A DNA stretch of 17,733 bases, from contig CAKTYE010000054.1 of the NCBI GenBank assembly GCA_934631985.1, positions 1 through 17,733 of the forward strand, read 5' to 3'. The notes beneath the pieces were generated by a model. It was not told the DNA's origin. It was given only the letters and a program-made list of their open reading frames with translations, and searched no databases. Position numbers and translations under genes: made by a program. The DNA is from an uncultured Clostridia bacterium. Lineage in GTDB: Bacteria > Bacillota > Clostridia > Christensenellales > Aristaeellaceae. Positions 6,953-12,886 of the stretch are shown here, piece by piece (position 1 is the stretch's first letter; the number at the start of each line of letters is the position of its first letter).

Positions 6953-7507
6953 GTGCGAGCAACAGGTATTGTACGGAGGATCGATGAGCTGGGCCGGGTG
7001 GTCATCCCCAAGGAGATTCGGCGGACCTTGCGCATCAGAGAGGGCGACCCGCTGGAAATCTATACGGACAGGGATGGCGAGGTCATTCTGAAAAAGTATT
7101 CGCCCATCGGGGAAATGTCTTCCTTTGCCAAGGATTATACCGAGTCGCTTTTCCGCTCGCTGGGGCATATTGCCTGCATTGTGGACAGGGATCAGGTGGT
7201 CGCCGCCAGCGGCGTCAGCAAAAAGGAACTGTGGGACAAGCCCATCAGCCATGACCTGGAAACGGCGATCGCAAACCGTCAAACGGTGATGCTGGATCGG
7301 CAGAGCGGCGGGCGTACCGTTGCGGTGACCAATGAGGAGGACCCTGCCGGATATACCGCTCAGGTGCTTTCGCCGATCATCGCGGATGGCGAGGCCATCG
7401 GCGCGGTGCTGCTGCTGAGCAAGGAGCAGGGGGCGCACATGGGCGACACGGAGATCAAGGTGGCAGAGACGGCAGCGGGGATCGTGGGCCGCCAAATGGA
7501 GCAATGA
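6953..7507 (+). CDS. spoVT: Stage V sporulation protein T (AbrB-family forespore regulator)
   Basis: The 184-aa protein is close in length to B. subtilis SpoVT (178 aa). It opens with the AbrB-type swapped-hairpin DNA-binding domain, TGIVRRIDELGRVVIPKEIR then TLRIREGDPLEIY (about residues 4-55). A GAF-like C-terminal domain follows, with SLGHIACIVDRD, SPIIADGEAIGAVLLLSKE and the terminal AETAAGIVGRQMEQ. SpoVT tunes sigma-G genes in the forespore and affects coat, germination and spore completion. The GTG at 6953 is chosen because AAGGAGGC lies about 7 nt ahead and it yields the conserved N-terminus; a longer open frame to 6827 would cross the promoter. Its TGA overlaps the next ATG (ATGA), coupling it to the DUF2953 gene. 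In B. subtilis spoVT stands elsewhere, so its link to the ytfI-gerW-dac cluster is notable. Confidence 0.96.
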   Translation: MRATGIVRRIDELGRVVIPKEIRRTLRIREGDPLEIYTDRDGEVILKKYSPIGEMSSFAKDYTESLFRSLGHIACIVDRDQVVAASGVSKKELWDKPISHDLETAIANRQTVMLDRQSGGRTVAVTNEEDPAGYTAQVLSPIIADGEAIGAVLLLSKEQGAHMGDTEIKVAETAAGIVGRQMEQ

Positions 7508-8115
7508 CAGGCGTTCTGCTGGCGCTGTGGCTGCTGGCTGCGCTGCTGATAACACCGCTGGAGCTGGAATTGCAGGCGGCCCTTGCCGATAGCCTGACGG
7601 GACAGGCCTGTCTAAGAATTTGGCGCGTGCCGCTGCATGCAGGTTTCCGCACCAGCCACACAGGAAATAGTCTGCGCATATGGCTTCGCGGACAGCGGCT
7701 GGATACGCCGGAGCGCCCCGCGCCGCCGGTGAACCCCACGCGGCTGAAGGTGCTGTTGGGGACGCTTCTACGCAGCGATCATGCGCGGCGCATGCTGCTG
7801 CATGGCGTTCACCTTCGGCAGGGCATGCTGCAAGCGCGGCTGAGTCTGCGTGACGCGGCTAAGACGGCGCTGGTATGCGGTGCGGCGAACCTGATCCAGA
7901 CGTTTTTTCCCGGAAAGCTGCGGACAGAGGTGCTGCCGGATTTCTGGAGCGGACACAGCGCCTTTGCCCTGCGGCTGAACCTGGAGGTGCGTCTGGGTAC
8001 GCTTGTGGGCGCGGCGCTGCTGACGCTTGCGGCGGCAGTGCTGGAAGCGCTGGAGCATCGCGCGAAAAAAGAAAAAGGGGAGGAAGACGCATGGAGCATC
8101 CCATTGGAGAAATGA
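7504..8115 (+). CDS. ytfI: DUF2953 membrane protein (YtfI-like)
   Basis: This 203-aa protein has an N-terminal membrane helix (GVLLALWLLAALLI), a soluble middle and a second hydrophobic stretch near the C-terminus (LVGAALLTLAAAVLEAL) followed by a charged tail. The DUF2953 pattern is visible in SLRDAAKTALVCGAANLIQT and in EVLPDFWSG. The family has no known reaction. In B. subtilis ytfI stands next to ytfJ/gerW, and the same pair occurs here, overlapping by 25 nt, which supports the assignment and a sporulation or spore-membrane role. The start ATG overlaps the spoVT stop as ATGA, so production probably follows spoVT. Confidence 0.8.
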   Translation: MTGVLLALWLLAALLITPLELELQAALADSLTGQACLRIWRVPLHAGFRTSHTGNSLRIWLRGQRLDTPERPAPPVNPTRLKVLLGTLLRSDHARRMLLHGVHLRQGMLQARLSLRDAAKTALVCGAANLIQTFFPGKLRTEVLPDFWSGHSAFALRLNLEVRLGTLVGAALLTLAAAVLEALEHRAKKEKGEEDAWSIPLEK

Positions 8116-8519
8116 TGCACCAGACCATGACCAGCATCAAGGACATGGTGGATGTCAATACAGTGGTCGGGGACCCCGTCGTTGCGGCGACGGGTGCGAC
8201 GATCATCCCGGTGAGCCGGGTATGCTTTGGCTATGTAACAGGGGGCGGCGATTTGCCGGGAAGCGAAAAGAGCAAGCTGCATCCGCCCATTGAGCAGGGA
8301 GCGTTCCCCTTTGCGGGCGGCAGCGGCGCAGGCGTATCGGTGCAGCCCGTAGGCTTCCTGGTGGTTTCCGGGGACGAGGTGCGCATGCTGCCCGCCCAGC
8401 CCCTGACCGTTGCAGATCGTATGGTGGAGCTGCTGCCCGGCGTGGTGGAGGACATGAAGCATATCTTTGCCAAGGATGAAAAGCATCCCGCTTCCCCAAA
8501 TGAAAGCGGGGCGGGCTGA
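8091..8519 (+). CDS. gerW: Spore germination/sporulation protein GerW (YtfJ family)
   Basis: This 142-aa protein carries the YtfJ/GerW signature: HPIGEMMHQTMTSIKDMVDV, then TVVGDPVVAATGATIIPVSR, a glycine-rich central part (GGSGAGVSVQPVGFLVVSGD) and RMVELLPGVVEDM. In B. subtilis GerW is a forespore-made protein needed for normal germination. The frame is open further left, but the ATG at 8091 is chosen because GGGGAGGA precedes it by about 6 nt and it gives the standard family start MEHPIGEMM. It overlaps the end of the DUF2953 gene by 25 nt and is followed 2 nt after its stop by dacF. Confidence 0.93.
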   Translation: MEHPIGEMMHQTMTSIKDMVDVNTVVGDPVVAATGATIIPVSRVCFGYVTGGGDLPGSEKSKLHPPIEQGAFPFAGGSGAGVSVQPVGFLVVSGDEVRMLPAQPLTVADRMVELLPGVVEDMKHIFAKDEKHPASPNESGAG

Positions 8520-8521
8520 GC

Positions 8522-9685
8522 ATGCGGCAGACGCAGCAAGAGGGGGCATGCCGGGGGCGGAGGATGCTTCGCCTTTTCCGCTGGGGTGTGCTGCTGGGAC
8601 TGTGCGCAGGACTGCTTTGGCCTGCGTGCGCCGCAGCGCAGGAGGTGGACAGCAGCGCGGCCTCAGCCATTGTGCTGGATGCACGCAACGGAACGCTATT
8701 GTTGAGCCACGATGCGGAAACAGAGCGCCCCATGGCCTCCACAACGAAGATCATGACGGCGCTGCTGGCGCTGGAAAACGCTGAGCTGGACGAGCTGGTA
8801 ACGACTGGCCCGAATGCCTTTGGCGTACCCGGCACAAGCATTTACCTGAGTGAAGGGGAAACGCTGACCCTGCGGGACATGCTGTACGGATTGATGCTTG
8901 CCAGCGGAAATGATGCGGCGGTTGCCATTGCGGAACATGTGGGCGGAAGTGTGGACAGCTTTTGCCAACGCATGACGGTGCGGGCGCAGAAGCTTGGCTG
9001 CATGCACACCGTGTTTCTCACACCGCATGGACTTCCGCACACGGGGCATTACACTACGGCGCATGATCTGGCACTCATCACGCGGGAGGCCATGCAAAAT
9101 GAGACCTTTCGGGAAATCGTCTCTACGTCCCGCGCCACCATTCCCTGGCCCGGGCGCAGCTATGACCGCATTCTGAACAACAAAAACAAGCTATTGGCAA
9201 CGTATCCCGGGGCAACAGGCGTTAAAACAGGCTACACGAAGGCGGCGGGACGCTGCCTGGTGTCCAGCGCACAGCGTGATGGTATGGAGCTGATCTGCGT
9301 GGTGCTGAATTGCGCAGACTGGTTTGATGAATCTGCGCGGCTGCTGGACATGGCCTTTGACACCTATGACTGGGTGACAATGCTGGAGGCCGGGGAGGCT
9401 GTGCGGGAGATCGTCGTGGACGAAAGCGGCGGGGAAACCATCCCCATTGTAGCTTTGGAAAGCCTGGGCGGCGCGGTGGACAAGGACGGTCTGCCGGAGC
9501 TGGTGGTGGAGCTGCCGGACGTGCTGACAGCACCTATTGCACGCGGCGAGGTGTTGGGTACGGCGCGAATGGTGGTACGGGGTGAAACCATCGCACAGGT
9601 ATCGTTGGTGGCAGGGAAGGACATCCTTCATGACGACTTTCTTCACCGACTCCATCACACCTTTACCCTCTGGCTCGATTCCTGA
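8522..9685 (+). CDS. dacF: D-alanyl-D-alanine carboxypeptidase, DacF/PBP5 family (S11)
   Basis: This 387-aa exported enzyme trims the terminal D-Ala of peptidoglycan stem peptides. The three penicillin-binding motifs are present: STTK (nucleophile Ser73, Lys76), SGN (128-130) and KTG (235-237). A signal peptide ends near residues 37-41 (ACAAA then QE). The C-terminus FLHRLHHTFTLWL is an amphipathic helix of the kind that anchors PBP5-type enzymes to the outer membrane face. The start is uncertain: ATG 8522 lies 2 nt after gerW without a clear binding site, and ATG 8564 would shorten a long n-region. Position in a sigma-G-type operon suggests a role in spore cortex or germ-cell-wall maturation, so dacF is preferred over dacB, but the symbol is inferred. 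spmA and spmB, frequent downstream neighbours, are missing. Confidence 0.92.
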   Translation: MRQTQQEGACRGRRMLRLFRWGVLLGLCAGLLWPACAAAQEVDSSAASAIVLDARNGTLLLSHDAETERPMASTTKIMTALLALENAELDELVTTGPNAFGVPGTSIYLSEGETLTLRDMLYGLMLASGNDAAVAIAEHVGGSVDSFCQRMTVRAQKLGCMHTVFLTPHGLPHTGHYTTAHDLALITREAMQNETFREIVSTSRATIPWPGRSYDRILNNKNKLLATYPGATGVKTGYTKAAGRCLVSSAQRDGMELICVVLNCADWFDESARLLDMAFDTYDWVTMLEAGEAVREIVVDESGGETIPIVALESLGGAVDKDGLPELVVELPDVLTAPIARGEVLGTARMVVRGETIAQVSLVAGKDILHDDFLHRLHHTFTLWLDS

Positions 9686-9788
9686 GACAAAGCCTTCACA
9701 GAATCTTTTCGGTGCGGTCTTGTGTTTTGGCGTATTTTTTGGTATGCTTGCATGGATGTGGCAAAGGCTGCGGCGACGGCTTTTGTGA
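9630..9788 (+). CDS. Possible 52-aa membrane protein overlapping the dacF end
   Basis: An ATG at 9630, in a different frame from dacF, is preceded by GGAAGGA with 8-nt spacing and opens a 52-codon frame that runs about 100 nt past the dacF stop. Its second half is a strong hydrophobic helix ending in a basic tail (CFGVFFGMLAWMW, then RLRRRLL), a normal inside-positive topology. The first half is merely the overlapped dacF sequence and looks unremarkable. It could be a real microprotein, the frameshifted remnant of a longer anchor, or chance. No family is recognised. Confidence 0.3.
   Translation: MTTFFTDSITPLPSGSIPETKPSQNLFGAVLCFGVFFGMLAWMWQRLRRRLL
9720..9748 (+). promoter_or_regulatory. Candidate weak promoter for rluB-mnmM
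   Basis: In the 168-nt gap after dacF, TTGTGT (9720-9725) is followed by 17 nt and TATGCT (9743-9748), with an extended -10 TGG just before it. Matches to sigma-A consensus are only partial. No clear terminator is seen in this gap, so readthrough from dacF is also possible. Confidence 0.3.
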
Positions 9789-9853
9789 TCGAGCAATGCG
9801 AAGGAACCGTATGCGCGATTGGATGATGGCATGCGGGAAAAAGGAGAATTTCC

Positions 9854-10558
9854 ATGCGTTTACAGAAATATCTGGCCCAGAGCGGCGTTGCGTCCCGCCG
9901 GGCTTCTGAAAAGCTCATTGCCGAGGGCCATGTGACGGTGAATGGGCAGAAAATTACCGAGATGGGCGTACAGGTGGAGGAAACGGACGTCGTGGCGGTG
10001 GACGGCAAGGTGGTGCATCTGGAAGAAGAAAAGCACTACCTGCTGTACAATAAGCCGATTGGCGAGGTCACCACGGTCAGCGACCCGGAGGGCCGTCCTA
10101 CCGTGCTGGATAAGTTTCGCGACTATCCTGTGCGCCTTGTGCCTGCCGGACGGCTGGACTTTGACAGCGAGGGCCTGCTGCTGCTGACCAATGACGGCGA
10201 TGTGATCCAGCGGGTGCTGCACCCTAGCCATGAGGTGGAAAAGAGCTACCTGACCAAGGTCAGCAATCATCTTACGCCCGAGGAAGTGATGCGCATCAAG
10301 ACCGGCGTGCTGCTGGATGGGCGCATGACCTCCCCGGCGCGTGTGCGTGTCATCAAGGAAGAAACCTTTGCGACTACCGTGCTGGTGAGCATCCACGAGG
10401 GACGAAACCGTCAGGTGCGCCGCATGTTTGAGGCCATCGGGCATCAGGTGGTGAGCCTGAAGCGGGTGCGCTTCGGCCCCTTGCAGCTGGGTGACCTTCA
10501 GCGAGGGCATTGGCGCTACCTGACGGACGAAGAAGTGCAGAAGCTGAAGGAGCTATAA
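9854..10558 (+). CDS. rluB: 23S rRNA pseudouridine synthase, RsuA/RluB family
   Basis: The 234-aa protein has an N-terminal S4 RNA-binding domain (MRLQKYLAQSGVASRRASEK, about residues 1-60) and an RsuA-type catalytic domain. The catalytic Asp102 sits in GRLDFDSEGLLLLTNDG; the C-terminal motif EGRNRQVRRMFEAIGHQV is also present. It converts a uridine in the peptidyl-transferase region of 23S rRNA to pseudouridine; RluB rather than RluE/RsuA is inferred from the S4 domain and from the position after dac, as in B. subtilis. AAGGAGAA lies about 6-8 nt ahead of the ATG. The next gene starts 3 nt after its stop. Confidence 0.93.
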   Translation: MRLQKYLAQSGVASRRASEKLIAEGHVTVNGQKITEMGVQVEETDVVAVDGKVVHLEEEKHYLLYNKPIGEVTTVSDPEGRPTVLDKFRDYPVRLVPAGRLDFDSEGLLLLTNDGDVIQRVLHPSHEVEKSYLTKVSNHLTPEEVMRIKTGVLLDGRMTSPARVRVIKEETFATTVLVSIHEGRNRQVRRMFEAIGHQVVSLKRVRFGPLQLGDLQRGHWRYLTDEEVQKLKEL

Positions 10559-10561
10559 GGA

Positions 10562-11137
10562 ATGAACTTTGTATTGCGCAGCGCCCGGTATCTGGCGCAG
10601 GATGCGCTCCGGCAGCAGCTTCGCCCCGGCGATACGGTGGTAGACGCGACCATGGGCAATGGACACGACACCTGTTTTCTGGCAGAGCTGGTAGGGGAGA
10701 CGGGGCATGTCATTGGCTTTGATCTGCAAAGCGATGCTGTGGAAAGTTCCCGCCGCTTGCTGACGGAGTGCGGCCTTGCGGATCGCTGCGAACTGCATGT
10801 GCTGGGACATGAGCATATGGCGGAGGTCGTTGTGGGGCCTGTGGATGCAGTCATGTTCAACCTGGGATGGCTTCCTGGCGGGGACAAGTCCATCACGACC
10901 CATTGGGCAACGACGAAGCAGGCAGTGCAGGCGGCACTTTCCCTGCTGCGCCCCGGCGGTCTGCTGACAGTGTGCGCGTATCCGGGACATGCGGCAGGAG
11001 ACGAGGAACGGGCGGCGCTGATTGAATTTTTCGGCAGCCTGCGACCACAGGAGTATAACGCTCTGCGGCAATGCTTCCTGAACGCGGGGCCGGGTGCGCC
11101 GGAGTGCTTTCTGGTGCAGAAGCAGGGTGCAGAATAA
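10562..11137 (+). CDS. mnmM: SAM-dependent methyltransferase, YtqB/MnmM family
   Basis: This 191-aa Rossmann methyltransferase shows the SAM-binding motif VVDATMGNGHDTCFLAEL (about residues 26-43). It also has VIGFDLQSDAV and the family signature FNLGWLPGGDKSITTHWATT. These mark the family once called putative rRNA methylase (YtqB), members of which are now reported to methylate the aminomethyl group of the tRNA wobble thiouridine (MnmM); the function here is by family membership. The ATG lies 3 nt after rluB, with AAGGAG supplied by the end of rluB, so the two RNA-modification genes are coupled. A strong hairpin terminator follows. Confidence 0.85.
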   Translation: MNFVLRSARYLAQDALRQQLRPGDTVVDATMGNGHDTCFLAELVGETGHVIGFDLQSDAVESSRRLLTECGLADRCELHVLGHEHMAEVVVGPVDAVMFNLGWLPGGDKSITTHWATTKQAVQAALSLLRPGGLLTVCAYPGHAAGDEERAALIEFFGSLRPQEYNALRQCFLNAGPGAPECFLVQKQGAE

Positions 11138-11148
11138 AGGCAAAATGC

Positions 11149-11185
11149 AAGGGACACGGTGGAGAAAGCTCGCACCGTGTCCCTT
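11149..11185. terminator. Bidirectional terminator between mnmM and galT
   Basis: AAGGGACACGGTG (11149-11161) and CACCGTGTCCCTT (11173-11185) form a perfect 13-bp stem around an 11-nt loop in the gap between two converging genes. T runs are modest on both strands (TTTGCTG on plus; GCATTTTG on minus), but the stem is strong and correctly placed. Confidence 0.85.
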
Positions 11186-11205
11186 TGCTGTATGTTCACT
11201 TGGTC

Positions 11206-12744
11206 TTATGCTTCGGTGTAGCCCAGCGTTTCCAGGAAGCGCTTCATGCCGGCAAGGCCCTGTGCATCCTGCTTATACACGCCTGCATCTGCAAGCACTT
11301 GCGCGCAGACAATGGCAACTTCCTCGTGCAGCACCTTTTCGGCGGCTTCCGTGTCTGCACAGAGACCACGGCGGGTGATAATATCTTTCACCCAGGGCCA
11401 ATGCTTGTAGCTGGGTTCGTCCTCGCGCGGCTCCACCAGCGGACGTTCACCCGCCAGATATGCGGCAAGCTGCTTCAATTCAGCCTTCAGACGACCAGGC
11501 AGGATGAACAGACCCATGACCTCGATCAGGCCGATGTTTTCCTTCTTGATGTGATGCAGCGGCGCATGGGGATGGAAAATGCCCAGCGGATGCTCCTCAC
11601 TGGTGCGATTATTGCGCAGCACCAGCAGCAGGCGGTATTTGCCGTCCTTTTTGCGCAGGATGGGCGTAATGGTGTTGTGAGGCTGGCCATCGGTCTCTGC
11701 CAGAATGTCGCAAGACGGATCGCTGTAGCTGCGCCAGGCATTCAGCAGCTTGTCTGCCGCGTCGATCATGGCTTCAGGCTCCTCGCCGGTCAGCACAACG
11801 GCAGACATGGGCCAATCCAGAATACCCGCTTCCACCTTAGGATCGGGGCTGTTCAGATGGCAGCGCAGGGGCGCTTTATCCATGGGGAAGGTGTAGTGAC
11901 CGCCCTGGAAATGGTCATGGTTCAGAATGGAGCCGCCCACGATGGGCAGGTCGGCGTTGGAGCCGAGGAAGTAGTGGGGGAACTGCTCCACAAAGCTGAA
12001 TAGCCGATCGAACGTTCCGCGGGAAATACGCATGGGGACATGGTTGCTGTTGAACACGATGCAGTGCTCGGGATAATACAGATAAGGAGAGTACTGGATG
12101 AACCACGGATCACCCGCCAGCGTCAGGGGAACGATGCGGTGATTTTGCCGTGCAGGGAAATTGCTGCGGCCCGCATAGCCGGGGTTCTCCACGCACAGCA
12201 TACACTTGGGATAGCCTACGCTGGGCGCATTCTTCAGTTTAGCAATCTCGCGCGGATCCTTCTCGGGCTTGCTCAGGTTGATGGTGATCTCCAGCTCGCC
12301 GCAGGGACTGTCCGCAAAGTAACGGATGTTCTGGGCAACAGCATCCACCTTGATGTAGTCACAGGCGCGGCACATCTCATAAAAATCATGGGTCGCGTCC
12401 TCAGGACGGCCCTGTGCCAGCAGTTTCAGAAAATGCTCGCGAACCTGCGCAGGGGCGGGCGTTACGCAGCCCATCAGCCGTGCGGAGAACAGATCGCGCT
12501 CGGTTGTCAGGTCCTCGATCAGACCCTTTTCCACGGCAGCGTCGCACAACTGTTTCAGCATCCGCGTTGCCGTCTCCGGCACGTCCTCTTCCGCCTGAAC
12601 AGACGCAGCGGGCGCCTGCATGTGCATCACATCCAGCAGCAGGTTGCGGCAATACGGACGGTCCAATGGCACGATCAGCGCCCTTTTTTCAGCGAAGGTC
12701 AGCAGGGTCTCGATTGCCTGGGTGACAGCTTCCGACCATTCCAT
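11206..12744 (-). CDS. galT: UDP-glucose-hexose-1-phosphate uridylyltransferase, class II
   Basis: This 512-aa enzyme exchanges UMP between UDP-glucose and galactose-1-phosphate in the Leloir pathway. Its length and motifs are those of the Gram-positive class-II GalT: a nucleotide/active-site region GGSILNHDHFQGGHY with His276-less HDH arrangement NHDHFQ at residues 275-280, and HHIKKENIGLIEVMGLFILP (397-416). A GTG at 12771 is in frame, but it lies within the inverted repeat; the ATG at 12744 has AGAGGA about 7 nt ahead and gives the usual MEW start. No galK, galE or sugar transporter is adjacent, so galactose use must rely on genes elsewhere. It is expressed from a near-perfect promoter shared head-to-head with ftsH, with a 21-bp palindrome in its leader. 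Confidence 0.95.
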   Translation of the reverse strand: MEWSEAVTQAIETLLTFAEKRALIVPLDRPYCRNLLLDVMHMQAPAASVQAEEDVPETATRMLKQLCDAAVEKGLIEDLTTERDLFSARLMGCVTPAPAQVREHFLKLLAQGRPEDATHDFYEMCRACDYIKVDAVAQNIRYFADSPCGELEITINLSKPEKDPREIAKLKNAPSVGYPKCMLCVENPGYAGRSNFPARQNHRIVPLTLAGDPWFIQYSPYLYYPEHCIVFNSNHVPMRISRGTFDRLFSFVEQFPHYFLGSNADLPIVGGSILNHDHFQGGHYTFPMDKAPLRCHLNSPDPKVEAGILDWPMSAVVLTGEEPEAMIDAADKLLNAWRSYSDPSCDILAETDGQPHNTITPILRKKDGKYRLLLVLRNNRTSEEHPLGIFHPHAPLHHIKKENIGLIEVMGLFILPGRLKAELKQLAAYLAGERPLVEPREDEPSYKHWPWVKDIITRRGLCADTEAAEKVLHEEVAIVCAQVLADAGVYKQDAQGLAGMKRFLETLGYTEA

Positions 12745-12765
12745 GCGGTTTTCCTCTTTCCTTTG

Positions 12766-12786
12766 CGACACTTTTCAAAAGTGTCG
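12766..12786. promoter_or_regulatory. Perfect 21-bp inverted repeat, candidate operator
   Basis: Arms CGACACTTTT and AAAAGTGTCG surround a single C. It lies in the predicted galT leader and abuts the -35 of the ftsH promoter, so a bound protein could act on both genes. As RNA in the galT leader it could also fold into a hairpin about 20 nt before the ribosome binding site. It does not match the CIRCE or CtsR operators. Confidence 0.6.
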
Positions 12787-12814
12787 TGACAAATTTCCAC
12801 GAATCCATTATAAT
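12786..12814 (+). promoter_or_regulatory. Sigma-A promoter of ftsH
   Basis: GTGACA (12786-12791; 5 of 6 matches to TTGACA), 17-nt spacer, TATAAT (12809-12814; perfect). The transcript should begin near 12821, giving a leader of about 66 nt before the ftsH ATG. Confidence 0.8.
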
Positions 12815-12835
12815 AGACAAAGAAATGGGTGTCAA
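12807..12835 (-). promoter_or_regulatory. Consensus sigma-A promoter of galT, sharing the ftsH -10
   Basis: On the minus strand TTGACA (12835-12830) is followed by 17 nt and TATAAT (12812-12807), a perfect consensus promoter. Its -10 overlaps the plus-strand -10 through the palindrome ATTATAAT (12807-12814). The galT transcript should begin near 12800 and run through the inverted repeat at 12766-12786. Confidence 0.85.
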
Positions 12836-12886
12836 TCCGCACAGCTTCATAATTTGCCCGTTTCCGCTTATGAGAGGAGGTTTTCC

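Noticed and set aside
6763..7035. Longer N-terminus for the membrane-fusion gene
   Set aside because: It would cross the divergent spoVT promoter and start, and it lacks family similarity; the start at 6762 has an AAGGAGGC site.
8564..9685. dacF starting at 8564 rather than 8522
   Set aside because: Possible, but the upstream GGAGG touches that ATG directly with no spacing, so the earlier start is kept with a caveat.
12766..12786. The palindrome as a CIRCE or CtsR heat-shock operator controlling ftsH
   Set aside because: CIRCE is TTAGCACTC-N9-GAGTGCTAA and CtsR sites are GGTCAAA direct repeats; neither fits.
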